The translations under genes and the position numbers were made by a program. A stretch of 64,000 bases of DNA from Acidobacteriota bacterium (GTDB taxonomy: Bacteria; Acidobacteriota; Terriglobia; Acidiferrales; UBA7541): NCBI GenBank assembly GCA_003223245.1, contig QHYI01000124.1, positions 1 to 64,000 on the forward strand. Direction: 5' to 3'. Positions 1 through 9,381 of the stretch are shown one piece after another; position 1 is the first letter of the stretch; each line of letters starts with the position of its first letter. The notes under the pieces are model-generated. The model ran no database searches, was not told the origin of the DNA, and saw only the letters and a program-made list of their open reading frames with translations.

Positions 1-399
1 ATCGAGCTTGAGCCAGACCTTGCGGACGACTACGAGCAGCTTGGCGTGCTCTATTCGCGGATGCAAAAAGACGGAGACGCCGAGAAAGAATTCCGCGAAG
101 CACTGAAGAGGAATCCGAAGAGCGACGGAGCATACTTGGGCTTGGCCAAGCTTTATCACAAACAGAAAAAATTGCCGGAAGCGCTGAAAATGGCGGATGC
201 GGCGTTGCGGCTCGCACCGGAAATCCACGGTGGGCATTTTTTGCGCGGGAGAATTCTCTCGCAGTTGGGGCGGGAAAAAGAGGCGCAAGTGGAATTTGCG
301 GCGGCGCAGAAATCGATCGATGCGCATTTGAACAAGGAGCGCAACGAGTTGGAGCAGGAACCGGTTCCGAATCCGGAGCTGACGAAGCAACCGCAATAG
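1..399 (+). CDS. TPR-repeat protein, C-terminal fragment
   Basis: The reading frame is open from the first base, so the gene starts outside the window. The visible 132 residues contain tetratricopeptide-like helices (for example the stretch around YLGLAKLYHKQKKLPEAL and the preceding AEKEFREALKRNPKS), followed by a charged tail ending in ELTKQPQ. TPR arrays mediate protein-protein contacts; no catalytic domain is visible in the part present. The next gene is convergent, 20 bp away. It may be the end of a longer TPR protein like the one at 1980-5501, but the fragment cannot show that. Confidence 0.75.
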   Translation: MELEPDLADDYEQLGVLYSRMQKDGDAEKEFREALKRNPKSDGAYLGLAKLYHKQKKLPEALKMADAALRLAPEIHGGHFLRGRILSQLGREKEAQVEFAAAQKSIDAHLNKERNELEQEPVPNPELTKQPQ

Positions 400-419
400 G
401 TGTGGACAAAGATCAGAAA

Positions 420-1835
420 TTACATTCCCGTGGCCGGTGGGGCTGGCCAGGGGCCGCGGGATTGTTCCAGGGCTTCGGCAACGGCGAGAATTAGTTCTTC
501 TTCAAAAGGCCGGCCGATGATTTGCACGCCGATGGGGAGTCCTTCGTTCGAAAAGCCGATCGGAACCGAAGCGCCTGGGAAGCCGGCGAGGTTCAGCCAC
601 TGAGAAAAACGCATGGTGTCGAGGTAGCCGGTACCAGCCTGGTAGCTTCCTTCGCCGTGGCGGAACGCGGGCGCGGATGAGACGGGGGAAAGAAGGATGT
701 GTGCGTTGGCCATTTGGCGGAGGATTTTTTCACGGAGAACGTCTCGCTCGACGCAGGCTTGAAGGAATTGATCGAGTGAGAGGGGCTCTGGTGAAGTGGC
801 GTTGGAAAGATATTCGCGAAGCATGGGGCTGAGCTGCGATTCCTGGCCCGCGAGACTGGCGTTGAGCAGATGAGCGATCACGTGGCCAAAAAAGAACCAC
901 CAAAGTTCAAGAACACGATCGAGACCCAGCAATTCGAGCGGCTCAACCACGAAACCGCGGTCGCTGAGGAGCTTCGCGGCGCAGTCAACGGCGGCGCGCG
1001 TTTCCGAAGTGGCGTTGCCAAGCGCGGCGCTTTCGAGAGTTCCGATGCGCATCCCCCGCAATTCGTTTTCAGTGCAAGAACGAAGCGGAACGGGCGCGGA
1101 GTGCGCGTCGCCCACATCAGGGCCGGCCGTGACTTCGAAGAGGGTACGCACGTCCGCGATGGTGCGCGCCATGGGTCCAACGACGCCGATCCAGCCGAAC
1201 GCGCCTGCTCCGGAAGGAAAATGACCGGTGGAGGGAATGCGACCGGGCGTCGGCTTGAGTCCACAGATTCCGCAGAAATGCGCGGGGACGCGAATGGAAC
1301 CGCCGCCGTCGCTACCGACGCCGCCCATCGAGCAGCCTGAGGCGATGGCTGCGGCTTCTCCGCCGCTGGATCCGCCGGAAGAGCATTCGAGGTCCCAGGG
1401 GTTGCTGGTTCTTCCGCTGAGAAGATTGTTGGTTTCGTAGGCCATCAAAAATTCCGGTGTGTTGGTGTTACCGAGAAGAATCGCACCCGCAGCCTTCAGG
1501 CGCGCGACAAGAGGAGCGTCGGCGCGGGGGACGTAACCTTGGCGAAGGAGCGAGCCCGCCGGACAAGGCCAGCCAGCGACGTCGATGCAGCTTTTGACCG
1601 TGAGGGGAACGCCGTAAAGAGGGCCGAGCGGCTGGCCATGCGAGACGGCATTCTCGACAGCGCGGGCTTGCGCGCGGGCGCCGTCCGCGTCCAGGTGAAC
1701 GAAGGCGTTGAGTTTCCTTTGCAGGGAAGCGATGCGGCGGAGGTGAGATTCGGTAAGCTCTACGGGAGAAAGCTTTTTGGAGCGGATGCTTGCGCCGATT
1801 TCCGAGATACTGAAGAAGGGGAGCGAGGCGGCCAT
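420..1835 (-). CDS. Amidase (amidase signature family)
   Basis: 471 residues, the usual length for amidase-signature enzymes, which hydrolyse carboxamides with a Ser-cisSer-Lys triad. Lys81 lies in YGVPLTVKSCID. The Gly/Ser-rich signature GGSSGGEAAAIASG gives the cis-Ser at about 156-157, and Ser180 in GSDGGGSIRVPA is the expected nucleophile. GatA-like proteins share this fold, but no gatB or gatC lies nearby, so a stand-alone amidase is more likely; the substrate cannot be read from sequence. No signal peptide is evident. The gene stands alone, convergent with the upstream TPR gene and divergent from the next one. Confidence 0.9.
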   Translation of the reverse strand: MAASLPFFSISEIGASIRSKKLSPVELTESHLRRIASLQRKLNAFVHLDADGARAQARAVENAVSHGQPLGPLYGVPLTVKSCIDVAGWPCPAGSLLRQGYVPRADAPLVARLKAAGAILLGNTNTPEFLMAYETNNLLSGRTSNPWDLECSSGGSSGGEAAAIASGCSMGGVGSDGGGSIRVPAHFCGICGLKPTPGRIPSTGHFPSGAGAFGWIGVVGPMARTIADVRTLFEVTAGPDVGDAHSAPVPLRSCTENELRGMRIGTLESAALGNATSETRAAVDCAAKLLSDRGFVVEPLELLGLDRVLELWWFFFGHVIAHLLNASLAGQESQLSPMLREYLSNATSPEPLSLDQFLQACVERDVLREKILRQMANAHILLSPVSSAPAFRHGEGSYQAGTGYLDTMRFSQWLNLAGFPGASVPIGFSNEGLPIGVQIIGRPFEEELILAVAEALEQSRGPWPAPPATGM

Positions 1836-1979
1836 AGTCGGAAATTGCGAGAGTATGCGCCCTCGGAAGACAGGTCAAGCGGGAACGAGGCCGAGGTTTC
1901 GGCGGCAATAAAATAAGTTGACCTTGCGCGAGGCAGCCGGGAAAATTTCAAAGCCGTTTGGTGGGCCGATAGACATCCC

Positions 1980-4900
1980 ATGCGTTTGCGGCGTTCTTTG
2001 CGGATAGGAAGAGAAATCCTCATGCACTCGATGGTTCGGCGTGGAATTGTGATTGGAGCGGGTGTGCTGGCGTTTTTTTGCGCGGCGATTGGCATGCACG
2101 TGGCCGCGCGTGCGGGACAGAACAAAACAGCACGGGTGAAAAAGCTGGAGCGCAAGCCGAACGCCGCGGAAGCATACCGCCTCAACACGCTGGGCGCCGC
2201 GTATCTGAATCAGCAGCGGCCGGCGGACGCACAAAAATATTTCGAGCAAGCGCTGGAAGCCGATCCGAAGTTTGCGGTGGCGCGATTGAACCTGGGCGTC
2301 GCACTGCTGGCGCAGCAGAAGCTGGACGCCGCGCGCGCCGCCTTGATTGCGGCGACAGAGCAACTGCCGAACGATCCCTACGCCTGGTACAACCTCGGGC
2401 TGGCGTTGAAGGATTCCAGCGAGCCGGAAAAAGGGATAGCTGCGTTTCGCCGCGTAACGGAGATCAAACCTAATGAAGGAGACGCCTATTATTTTGTGGG
2501 CTACCTGAGCACGCAAATCCAAAAATATGACCATGCGATAGCGGCGTTCGAGAAAGGGTTGGCGCTGAATCCGGTGCACGCATCGGCGGAGTTCGGGTTG
2601 GCGCGAGCGTTGCAGCGCAAGGGCGATTCGAACGCGGCTCGGGAGCATCTCGCGCGGTTCCAGAAAATCACTGCGGAACATTTGGGGACGCCGTTTGGCG
2701 CGGGCTATGGGGATCAAGGGAAGTTTTCGACGGCGGAGCTCCCGCTGAGCACGGCGACGGAAGTGCCGCCTGCGATTCCCGTGCACTTCGTGCCGGTGGC
2801 GAATCCGTTGGTTTTGAAAAGTGGCGCTGCGAATCCGATCGCTATCGGAGCAAGTACCGGCGCGTGCTTTTTCGACTTTGATGACGATGGCAAGCCGGAT
2901 CTTTTCCTCGTGAGCGGGACGGCCGGTGGAGCAAGCCATTTGCTGCACAATCTGGGGAACGGGCGATTTGAAGATGTAACACAGGCGGCGGGCGTTCATC
3001 TTGCGGGCAGCGGATTGGGCTGTGCCGCAGGGGATTCTGACAATGATGGCAAGACCGATCTCGCGGTATGCCTGAGCGACGGCGTGCGGCTGCTGCGCAA
3101 CAAGGGCGAGGGCAAATTTGAAGATGTAACGGAGACAGTCGGAATGCGCAGGGAAAAAGGATGTGTCGGCGTGACGTTTGTGGATTACGACCACGACGGC
3201 GACCTGGATTTGTACGTCACGATGGCGGCGGATCCCGGATCTACCGCGGAAACGGCCGCGCACAATGTTTTGTGGCGCAACAATGGCAACAGCACATTCA
3301 CGGATGTTTCGGCGGAATCAGGGCTCGGCGTGGCGGCCACAGGGGCGGGCGTGGTTACGACGGACTTCAACAATGATCGCGCGATTGATTTTGTTCTCAC
3401 GGGCGGAGCGATGGGCGCTTCGATTCTTCTGAATCCGCGCGAGGGGAAATTCAAGCCGGTCGAAGGGATTGATTTTGCGAAAGAGAAATTGCCGCCCGCC
3501 GTGGGTGTGGTTGCATTTGACTTCGACAAAGATGGTTGGATGGACTTGGCGTTCACGCACGCGGGCGCGCCGGGAATCAGTTTGTGGCGAAACGCGGAAG
3601 GGAAGGGGCTCGAGCGTGTCGCGCTGCCGGATTTCGGCTGGCAAAAGGGATGGGGCATTGCGGCCATGGATTACGACAATGACGGCTGGCTCGATCTGAT
3701 GGCGGCAGGAGAGACGAGCAACGGAGCCGAATTGCGGCTGCTGCGCAATCTGGGAAACAAAGGTTGGAGCGACGTCACCAAGAGCGTCGCGCTCGATGCG
3801 ATCAAGCTGAATCAGCCGCGGGCGATTGCGGTGGCGGATATCGATGGAAATGGCGACGCGGACCTGGTCGTGACGCAACTTGGCGGCGCGCCGCTGGTGT
3901 TGCGCAACGAAGGCGGAAATCAGCACAGTTGGATGAGCATCGATTTGAAAGCGCTGAACGACAACAAGAGTGGCATCGGAACGAAGGTCGAGCTATACGC
4001 GGGGACGCTGTATCAGAAGTGGGAAGCAGTCGGTGCCTCGGGATACCTAGGGCAAAATGCCGCGCCAATCTTGGCGGGCCTCGGCTCCGAAACGAACGCG
4101 GAAGTGGTGCGGCTGCTCTGGCCAACGGGTGTTCCGCAGGACGAAGTGAATCTCGTGGCGAAGAAGGAGCACCCCATCGCGGAGCTGGACCGGCGCGGGA
4201 GTTCCTGCCCCATTCTGTTTTCCTGGAACGGACATGAATATGAATTCATTGCCGACATGATCGGGCCTGGTGTCGTGGGCCATTGGATCGCGCCGGGAGA
4301 GCGCGATGTTCCCGATCCCGACGAATACTTGAAAGTTTCCGCGCAGAGCGTGAAACCACGCGAGGGAATGCTCAGCTTCCGGTTCCTTGAGCCGATGGAA
4401 GAGACGGTGTATCTCGACCAGGTGCGGCTGCTGGCCATCGATCATCCTCCGGCCTATGAAGTTTTCCCGAATGAACGGTTTGTGAGCGCGCCGCCGTTTC
4501 CGGAATTTCGCGTGATTGCCAGCCGCGGTGCGCGTCCGCCGGTCGGCGCCTGGGACGATCGAGGACGTGACGTGCTTCCGCTGATTGCAAAAGCCGATCG
4601 CAAGTATGTCACGGGCTTCGACGACTTGCCGTTTGCGGGGTTTGCGAAACTGCACTGGCTGGAGCTCGATCTCGGCGCGTGGGATGCGCAGAAACCGCTG
4701 CGGCTCATCATCGATGGCTACACGGATTATTTCACGGCGACTTCGATGTATGCGGCCGACCAGGCGGGCATCAAGGTGATTGCACCGTATGTGGAAGCGC
4801 AGGACGCACAAGGTCAATGGGTGCGCATCGCGGAAGATATGGGTTTTCCGGCCGGCCTAGAGCGTACGATGATAGCCGATTTGACCGGCAAGCTTCCGCC

Positions 4901-5501
4901 GGGCACGCGGCGGATTCGCATTGTCACCAACCTGAAAATCTATTGGGACGCGATGCGGATCGATCAGACGCCTGATCCCAGGGATGTGCGCGTTTCAGCA
5001 GTTCCTTTGGCCCGCGCGGCGCTGGATTTTCTCGGGTATCCGAAGGAAATCCGCTTGCAGCCCGCGAGCGACACGACCTATTCCTATGCGCATCGAAGCA
5101 AAACGGGGCCCTACGCACGCGCAGCGGGGAATTACACCCGCTATGGCGATGTGCGCGATCTACTGCGAGCACCCGACGACCGATTCGTGATCTTCAGTTC
5201 TGGCGAAGGCGTGACGCTCGACTTCGATCCCGCGAGGCTTCCGGTGCTTCCTTCCGGCTGGGTGCGTGATTATTTCTTCTATGCCAATGGCTTCGAGAAA
5301 GATCTGGATTTCTACGCAGCCGATGCGTTTACCGTCGAACCGCTGCCGCGCCATTCGCCGCTGCCGTATCCGTATCCCGCGGGTAAAGACTACCCGAGCG
5401 ACATGGAACATTTGAAATATCAGCTCGAGCACAACACGCGCATGCGGTCTGACCGCATGCCGCCCAGCCTGCGCTACGAATACTCCAATTCGCCGCGCTA
5501 A
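1980..5501 (+). CDS. Secreted TPR / FG-GAP (VCBS) / ASPIC-UnbV repeat protein, CRTAC1-like
   Basis: 1173 residues. A basic N-terminus and hydrophobic stretch (about residues 19-40) look like a signal peptide; starts at 1980, 2022 or 2031 are all possible because no clear ribosome site is seen. TPR helices run from about 55 to 230. Calcium-binding-like FG-GAP/VCBS repeats of the DFDDDGKPDL and DYDHDGDLDL type fill about 285-640. An ASPIC/UnbV domain follows (about 645-725, with GIGTKVELYAG). The last 440 residues are a beta-rich region beginning near SCPILFSWNGHEYEF. FG-GAP blades usually build extracellular beta-propellers. Such TPR plus ASPIC fusions are common in acidobacteria, and their role is not established. 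Confidence 0.85.
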   Translation: MRLRRSLRIGREILMHSMVRRGIVIGAGVLAFFCAAIGMHVAARAGQNKTARVKKLERKPNAAEAYRLNTLGAAYLNQQRPADAQKYFEQALEADPKFAVARLNLGVALLAQQKLDAARAALIAATEQLPNDPYAWYNLGLALKDSSEPEKGIAAFRRVTEIKPNEGDAYYFVGYLSTQIQKYDHAIAAFEKGLALNPVHASAEFGLARALQRKGDSNAAREHLARFQKITAEHLGTPFGAGYGDQGKFSTAELPLSTATEVPPAIPVHFVPVANPLVLKSGAANPIAIGASTGACFFDFDDDGKPDLFLVSGTAGGASHLLHNLGNGRFEDVTQAAGVHLAGSGLGCAAGDSDNDGKTDLAVCLSDGVRLLRNKGEGKFEDVTETVGMRREKGCVGVTFVDYDHDGDLDLYVTMAADPGSTAETAAHNVLWRNNGNSTFTDVSAESGLGVAATGAGVVTTDFNNDRAIDFVLTGGAMGASILLNPREGKFKPVEGIDFAKEKLPPAVGVVAFDFDKDGWMDLAFTHAGAPGISLWRNAEGKGLERVALPDFGWQKGWGIAAMDYDNDGWLDLMAAGETSNGAELRLLRNLGNKGWSDVTKSVALDAIKLNQPRAIAVADIDGNGDADLVVTQLGGAPLVLRNEGGNQHSWMSIDLKALNDNKSGIGTKVELYAGTLYQKWEAVGASGYLGQNAAPILAGLGSETNAEVVRLLWPTGVPQDEVNLVAKKEHPIAELDRRGSSCPILFSWNGHEYEFIADMIGPGVVGHWIAPGERDVPDPDEYLKVSAQSVKPREGMLSFRFLEPMEETVYLDQVRLLAIDHPPAYEVFPNERFVSAPPFPEFRVIASRGARPPVGAWDDRGRDVLPLIAKADRKYVTGFDDLPFAGFAKLHWLELDLGAWDAQKPLRLIIDGYTDYFTATSMYAADQAGIKVIAPYVEAQDAQGQWVRIAEDMGFPAGLERTMIADLTGKLPPGTRRIRIVTNLKIYWDAMRIDQTPDPRDVRVSAVPLARAALDFLGYPKEIRLQPASDTTYSYAHRSKTGPYARAAGNYTRYGDVRDLLRAPDDRFVIFSSGEGVTLDFDPARLPVLPSGWVRDYFFYANGFEKDLDFYAADAFTVEPLPRHSPLPYPYPAGKDYPSDMEHLKYQLEHNTRMRSDRMPPSLRYEYSNSPR

Positions 5502-5709
5502 ACGAAGCTCGTAGACTGCAGGGGTACTCCAAACTCAGTGTCGCCTGTAGATTTACAAGTATGCATAGGGAGTTAGAACCAGGATTCCTCCGATGCTCTT
5601 ACGCAGGTAGGGCCCGAAGTGCTGAAGATCTCTTCTGCTGAGATGGGTTGCCCATATCAGATTATCGGAAATACAGGCAATTCACAGCTTGCAACCATGC
5701 TGGTAAACG

Positions 5710-6612
5710 TCAGTCTTTTTGGGCAAGCAGGGAAGAGCGGACGGCGGCGAGCTCCTTGCGTTTGGATTTTTCCACGTCAGGGAAGGCGAGGTTTAGACCG
5801 CTCAGAGCCTCGAGGATGGCGCTCGCTACGACGAGGCGCGTGAACCATTTGTTGTCGGCGGGAACGACGTACCAGGGCGCGTCCTTCGCGGCGGTTTGCG
5901 GAATCATCTCTTCGTAGGCTTCCTGATAATCCTTCCAGAAGCTGCGCTCCTGCACGTCAGCCATGGAAAACTTCCAATTCTTTTTGGAATCTTCGAGGCG
6001 TTCGAGGAAGCGCTTCTTTTGCTCTTCCTTGGAAACGTGGAGAAAGAATTTGCGGATGATGATGCCGTTGCGCGTGAGATAGCGCTCGAACGCGTTGATG
6101 TCTTCGTAGCGCTCCTCCCAGATGTGTTTGGTGACGAGCCTCTCGGGGAGTTTCTGCGCGCGGAGAAACGTGGGATGCACGCGCACGACAAGCACTTCTT
6201 CGTAGTAAGAGCGGTTGAAGATGCCGATCTTGCCTCGTTCGGGGGTAACTTTGTGGTTGCGCCAGAGATAGTCGTGGTTCAGTTCTTCGCTACTGGGTGA
6301 TTTGAAGGAGTAGACATCGCAGCCTTGCGGGTTCACACCGGACATGACGTGCTTAATGGCGCCGTCTTTGCCGGCGGCGTCCATGGCCTGAAAGATAAGC
6401 AGAAGCGCCCAGCGGTCCTGTGCGTACAGCATTTCCTGGAAGTGGCTGAGGCAGGCAATGCCATCTTCGAGCAGGCCTTGAGCGGCGCGCTTGTCCTTGA
6501 CGCCATTCGTGTCGGCGGGGTCGTGATCCTTGAGACGAAACTTTTCGCCTTTGGTGATGCAGTACGGCTCGATGATGCGCGAGGCTTCCTTAAGTAGTTT
6601 TTCGTGTTTCAT
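5710..6612 (-). CDS. ppk2: Polyphosphate kinase 2 family protein (polyphosphate:nucleotide phosphotransferase)
   Basis: 300 residues, a single PPK2 domain. The Walker A-like segment QAMDAAGKDGAIKHV (about 75-89) and the Walker B/lid segment IFNRSYYEEVLVVRVHP (about 131-147) are intact. PPK2 enzymes use polyphosphate to phosphorylate nucleoside mono- or diphosphates in the cytoplasm. A single-domain protein of this length fits the short PPK2 classes; which nucleotide it prefers cannot be told. It is transcribed alone, toward the TPR/FG-GAP gene. The 208-bp gap after it holds nothing recognisable. Confidence 0.88.
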   Translation of the reverse strand: MKHEKLLKEASRIIEPYCITKGEKFRLKDHDPADTNGVKDKRAAQGLLEDGIACLSHFQEMLYAQDRWALLLIFQAMDAAGKDGAIKHVMSGVNPQGCDVYSFKSPSSEELNHDYLWRNHKVTPERGKIGIFNRSYYEEVLVVRVHPTFLRAQKLPERLVTKHIWEERYEDINAFERYLTRNGIIIRKFFLHVSKEEQKKRFLERLEDSKKNWKFSMADVQERSFWKDYQEAYEEMIPQTAAKDAPWYVVPADNKWFTRLVVASAILEALSGLNLAFPDVEKSKRKELAAVRSSLLAQKD

Positions 6613-6670
6613 GATGGAGCGAGTTTAGTACAGGCATGAAGCTTAGAACAGGCGGCCCGAAAGAGCAGGC

Positions 6671-9238
6671 TCAGAACAGCGAGCCGAGTCCCCAGCCAAA
6701 AGCGCCTAAACGATTATGCGGATGCAGAAGGGATCTGCTGGAGAGAGGAATTACGCGGTCGAGACGAAGCACGTTGAGCGCGTAGTAAGAACGAAATGGA
6801 ACCTGGACGCCGGGGATGGTCCACTGGAGTTGCACGCCGGTCGAACCGTGCAGAATGCCGTTAGTGGCGCTGAGAAGTGTGGGCTTGGTTGGGCCGAGCC
6901 AGTTGGGAAGAAGCCAGCCGGAGCCAAGATCAAAAAAACCGGTGGCTTGCACGCTGTTGCGAAGCGGAACGCGATACTCCGCGTTAGCGGCGGTAATTAA
7001 ATTGGCGCCAGCATAGGAGGGCGAGGGAACAATTGTGCCGGAAGGCGCGGCGTGGTCCGTCATGGCGACGGGGCCAAGTTCGCCGTCGCGCAAGCCACGG
7101 ACGAATTGATCTCCAGCAAAGGAGCGGGAATAGAGAGGGGCGTTGCCGCGATAGCTGCCAACACCACTGAATGTGGCGCGAAACGCCCAGGCGTTTGAGG
7201 AGGAGAAGAGCGGATCGCGGCGAACACGGGCGTACTCACCGGAAGAACGGAGCGTGTTCTCGTCGCCGCCAAGAAAGCTGCCCGAAGCAGAAGCTGCCAA
7301 GGACACGTGTTCGTTGCCGGTGTCGCGCGTCCAGGAGGTTCCAAGCGAGCGACTGGAAGTGTGGGTGCGAAGATCGATGGGCGGCACGCTGTTCGTGCCT
7401 GTTGTGCTGGAGCTGCTGCCGAAAGTCTGATCGGACGTGGTGCGCGATAGAGCGTAGTTGACGCCGACGGAATCGGAGTCGGTGAGCGCGTAAGTCCACG
7501 GTACATTGATGCCTACACTGTGCGTATTGACGAACGGGCCTTGGACGCCATGCGTGAAGCGCGGGCGAATCACGTTATCAAAAATCGAAAATGCGAGTGA
7601 GCCGCGCGTGCCGAAGATTCCGTCCTTGGCAATGCCCAAGAGGAGTTGCAAAGTTTCCGGGCCACCTTCGAGCTTTGCGGGTAGCAACTCTTCCCCGTTG
7701 AACAGGTCGAACACCGTGTAGGCCAGGCCAAGCGTGCTGCCAAACTGAGCGCGTCCGCCGTCGAACGTGATGCGCTGCTGGCCAATTTCTTCGAGATGAA
7801 TCGTGACGTCTGCTGTGTGACGGGTGTCGTCAAGCTCTATGTGAATGTCCCCCTTGTGAATCGGTTTGAAATAGCCGATCCGCGCGAGTTTTGTGAGTCC
7901 GGTCTCTAAAGCGTGGTCGTCGAATGGGTCCCCTTCACGAATGGGAATGCGGCGGCGCACGAAACGATCGTTGAATTTGTGCAGACCCTGGAACTCCAGG
8001 CGATGGACGAGATAGGGAGGAGAGTCGCTGAGATTGAGCTTCAGGCGGACCGAATGCTTTTCGGGATCGAAGACAGGATTGGCATTGACGGACGGAAAGG
8101 GCGTTGAATCCGATTGGGAATGGTGTGAGCGAAGCCGCAGGGAACAAAAGCGGCGAAGCTTGTCGACTTCTTGCTGTGAAAATGGGCGCCCTTGGGATAC
8201 GGGAAGGGCGATAGGTTTGCCCGTCTGGTTTTCGACGGCTTGTTGAAGAGTCTGGCTTGCCTCGATGGATTCCAGCCGATAGAAAGGGCCTGCCTGCACG
8301 GGAACGGAAAGCCGAAGTCCAGGCCGAGTTGCATGGTGAGGAAAGGGAAGCCACCTGCGGGAACATACGGCGATTTTTTCTATCTGCGCATCGCCGATAC
8401 GCGCTTCAGGGTATCCGTGATCCACGTAATAGGTCAGGATGCGCTGACGGTCTTCTTCAAACGCCTCTCGCGTGTACGCATCTTTGCTGCGAAATGAGGC
8501 GAGCGGCTTCCACGGTGCGATGCTTTGCATTTGCGCGCGTAATAGCTTTTCCGGGACACCGGGAGCGCCTTCAAAGCGGAGTTGCCGGACGGGGAGGTGT
8601 GGACCGTCGTTAATCGCGAAGCGGATCCTTACGGTGGCGTTCTTTTGTAGTTGCCGATGCACCTGAACGGAAGCCTCGGGATGGCCCAGGACGTCGAGAG
8701 CCGATTGAATGGCCATTGCCATCCGTTGCAGTCGTGCGGGGTCCGCTGGTTCGCCAAGACCGGGCGGGAGCTTCTTTTCTTCCAGCAATCTTTCGATTTG
8801 ACTTCTGGTGAGCAATCGTGAGCCCGAATATTCGACGCCGGAGAGAATGGGCTCCTCCTCCAACTGAAAAATGAGTGCTATGCGTTGCCGCTGCGCGGAC
8901 ACCCCGGAGGTAAGCTCTGGTCGCGATTGTTCCTCCACGCGAATCGATAGAAACCAGCCGAGCCTGCCGAGCGCGTGGAGATCCTGTCGAAGCTTCGCCG
9001 TGTCAAAGCGATCGCCGGGGTGCAAAGAGACCTGACGGGCGACCGCCGCCGCAGAGATATGCCGCAAGCCGGTGAACTCGATGGAGTCAATGATGGGGCT
9101 TTCTTCCGTAAGTTGTGTTTGCGCGGCGGTTTCGGCTGCGCGAAAAGGTGTCTGGGCCGCAACAGAAACTGCACCTACAAATACGCCTACTAAGCCGCCG
9201 AAGACGAGGAGCCAACGCACGACCGTATCTCCTTGCAT
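6671..9238 (-). CDS. BamA/TamA-like outer-membrane assembly protein (Omp85 family)
   Basis: About 855 residues from ATG 9238, chosen because it directly precedes a signal sequence (MQGDTVVRWLLVFGGLVGVF). A longer frame exists only from a TTG at 9349. After the signal come about five POTRA-like modules (for instance IDSIEFTGLRHISAAAV, VRQLRFEGAPGVPEKLL and VHRLEFQGLHKFNDRFV). The C-terminal half is a beta-barrel with Omp85 surface-antigen character, ending in Phe as outer-membrane barrels usually do. The family inserts or exports outer-membrane proteins. No skp, lpxD or translocation partner adjoins it, so it may be a TamA-like accessory paralogue rather than the housekeeping BamA. Confidence 0.82.
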   Translation of the reverse strand: MQGDTVVRWLLVFGGLVGVFVGAVSVAAQTPFRAAETAAQTQLTEESPIIDSIEFTGLRHISAAAVARQVSLHPGDRFDTAKLRQDLHALGRLGWFLSIRVEEQSRPELTSGVSAQRQRIALIFQLEEEPILSGVEYSGSRLLTRSQIERLLEEKKLPPGLGEPADPARLQRMAMAIQSALDVLGHPEASVQVHRQLQKNATVRIRFAINDGPHLPVRQLRFEGAPGVPEKLLRAQMQSIAPWKPLASFRSKDAYTREAFEEDRQRILTYYVDHGYPEARIGDAQIEKIAVCSRRWLPFPHHATRPGLRLSVPVQAGPFYRLESIEASQTLQQAVENQTGKPIALPVSQGRPFSQQEVDKLRRFCSLRLRSHHSQSDSTPFPSVNANPVFDPEKHSVRLKLNLSDSPPYLVHRLEFQGLHKFNDRFVRRRIPIREGDPFDDHALETGLTKLARIGYFKPIHKGDIHIELDDTRHTADVTIHLEEIGQQRITFDGGRAQFGSTLGLAYTVFDLFNGEELLPAKLEGGPETLQLLLGIAKDGIFGTRGSLAFSIFDNVIRPRFTHGVQGPFVNTHSVGINVPWTYALTDSDSVGVNYALSRTTSDQTFGSSSSTTGTNSVPPIDLRTHTSSRSLGTSWTRDTGNEHVSLAASASGSFLGGDENTLRSSGEYARVRRDPLFSSSNAWAFRATFSGVGSYRGNAPLYSRSFAGDQFVRGLRDGELGPVAMTDHAAPSGTIVPSPSYAGANLITAANAEYRVPLRNSVQATGFFDLGSGWLLPNWLGPTKPTLLSATNGILHGSTGVQLQWTIPGVQVPFRSYYALNVLRLDRVIPLSSRSLLHPHNRLGAFGWGLGSLF

Positions 9239-9381
9239 CGAGGAGAACGATGGAAGAGATGAGTGTTGCAGCCGCCGGGTTGTCCGCAGCTCATGAACCG
9301 CTGAACTTTGCGTGCTTGCCTCGCCAATAGTTCTGGCATACGGGCTCAAGGTGTATAGAATCGGGGCGCTCGCGGAGGCCT

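Noticed and set aside
1875-3263. 462-residue open frame on the minus strand
   Set aside because: It is antisense to the TPR/FG-GAP gene, Arg-rich, and shows no domain; the plus-strand gene explains the region.
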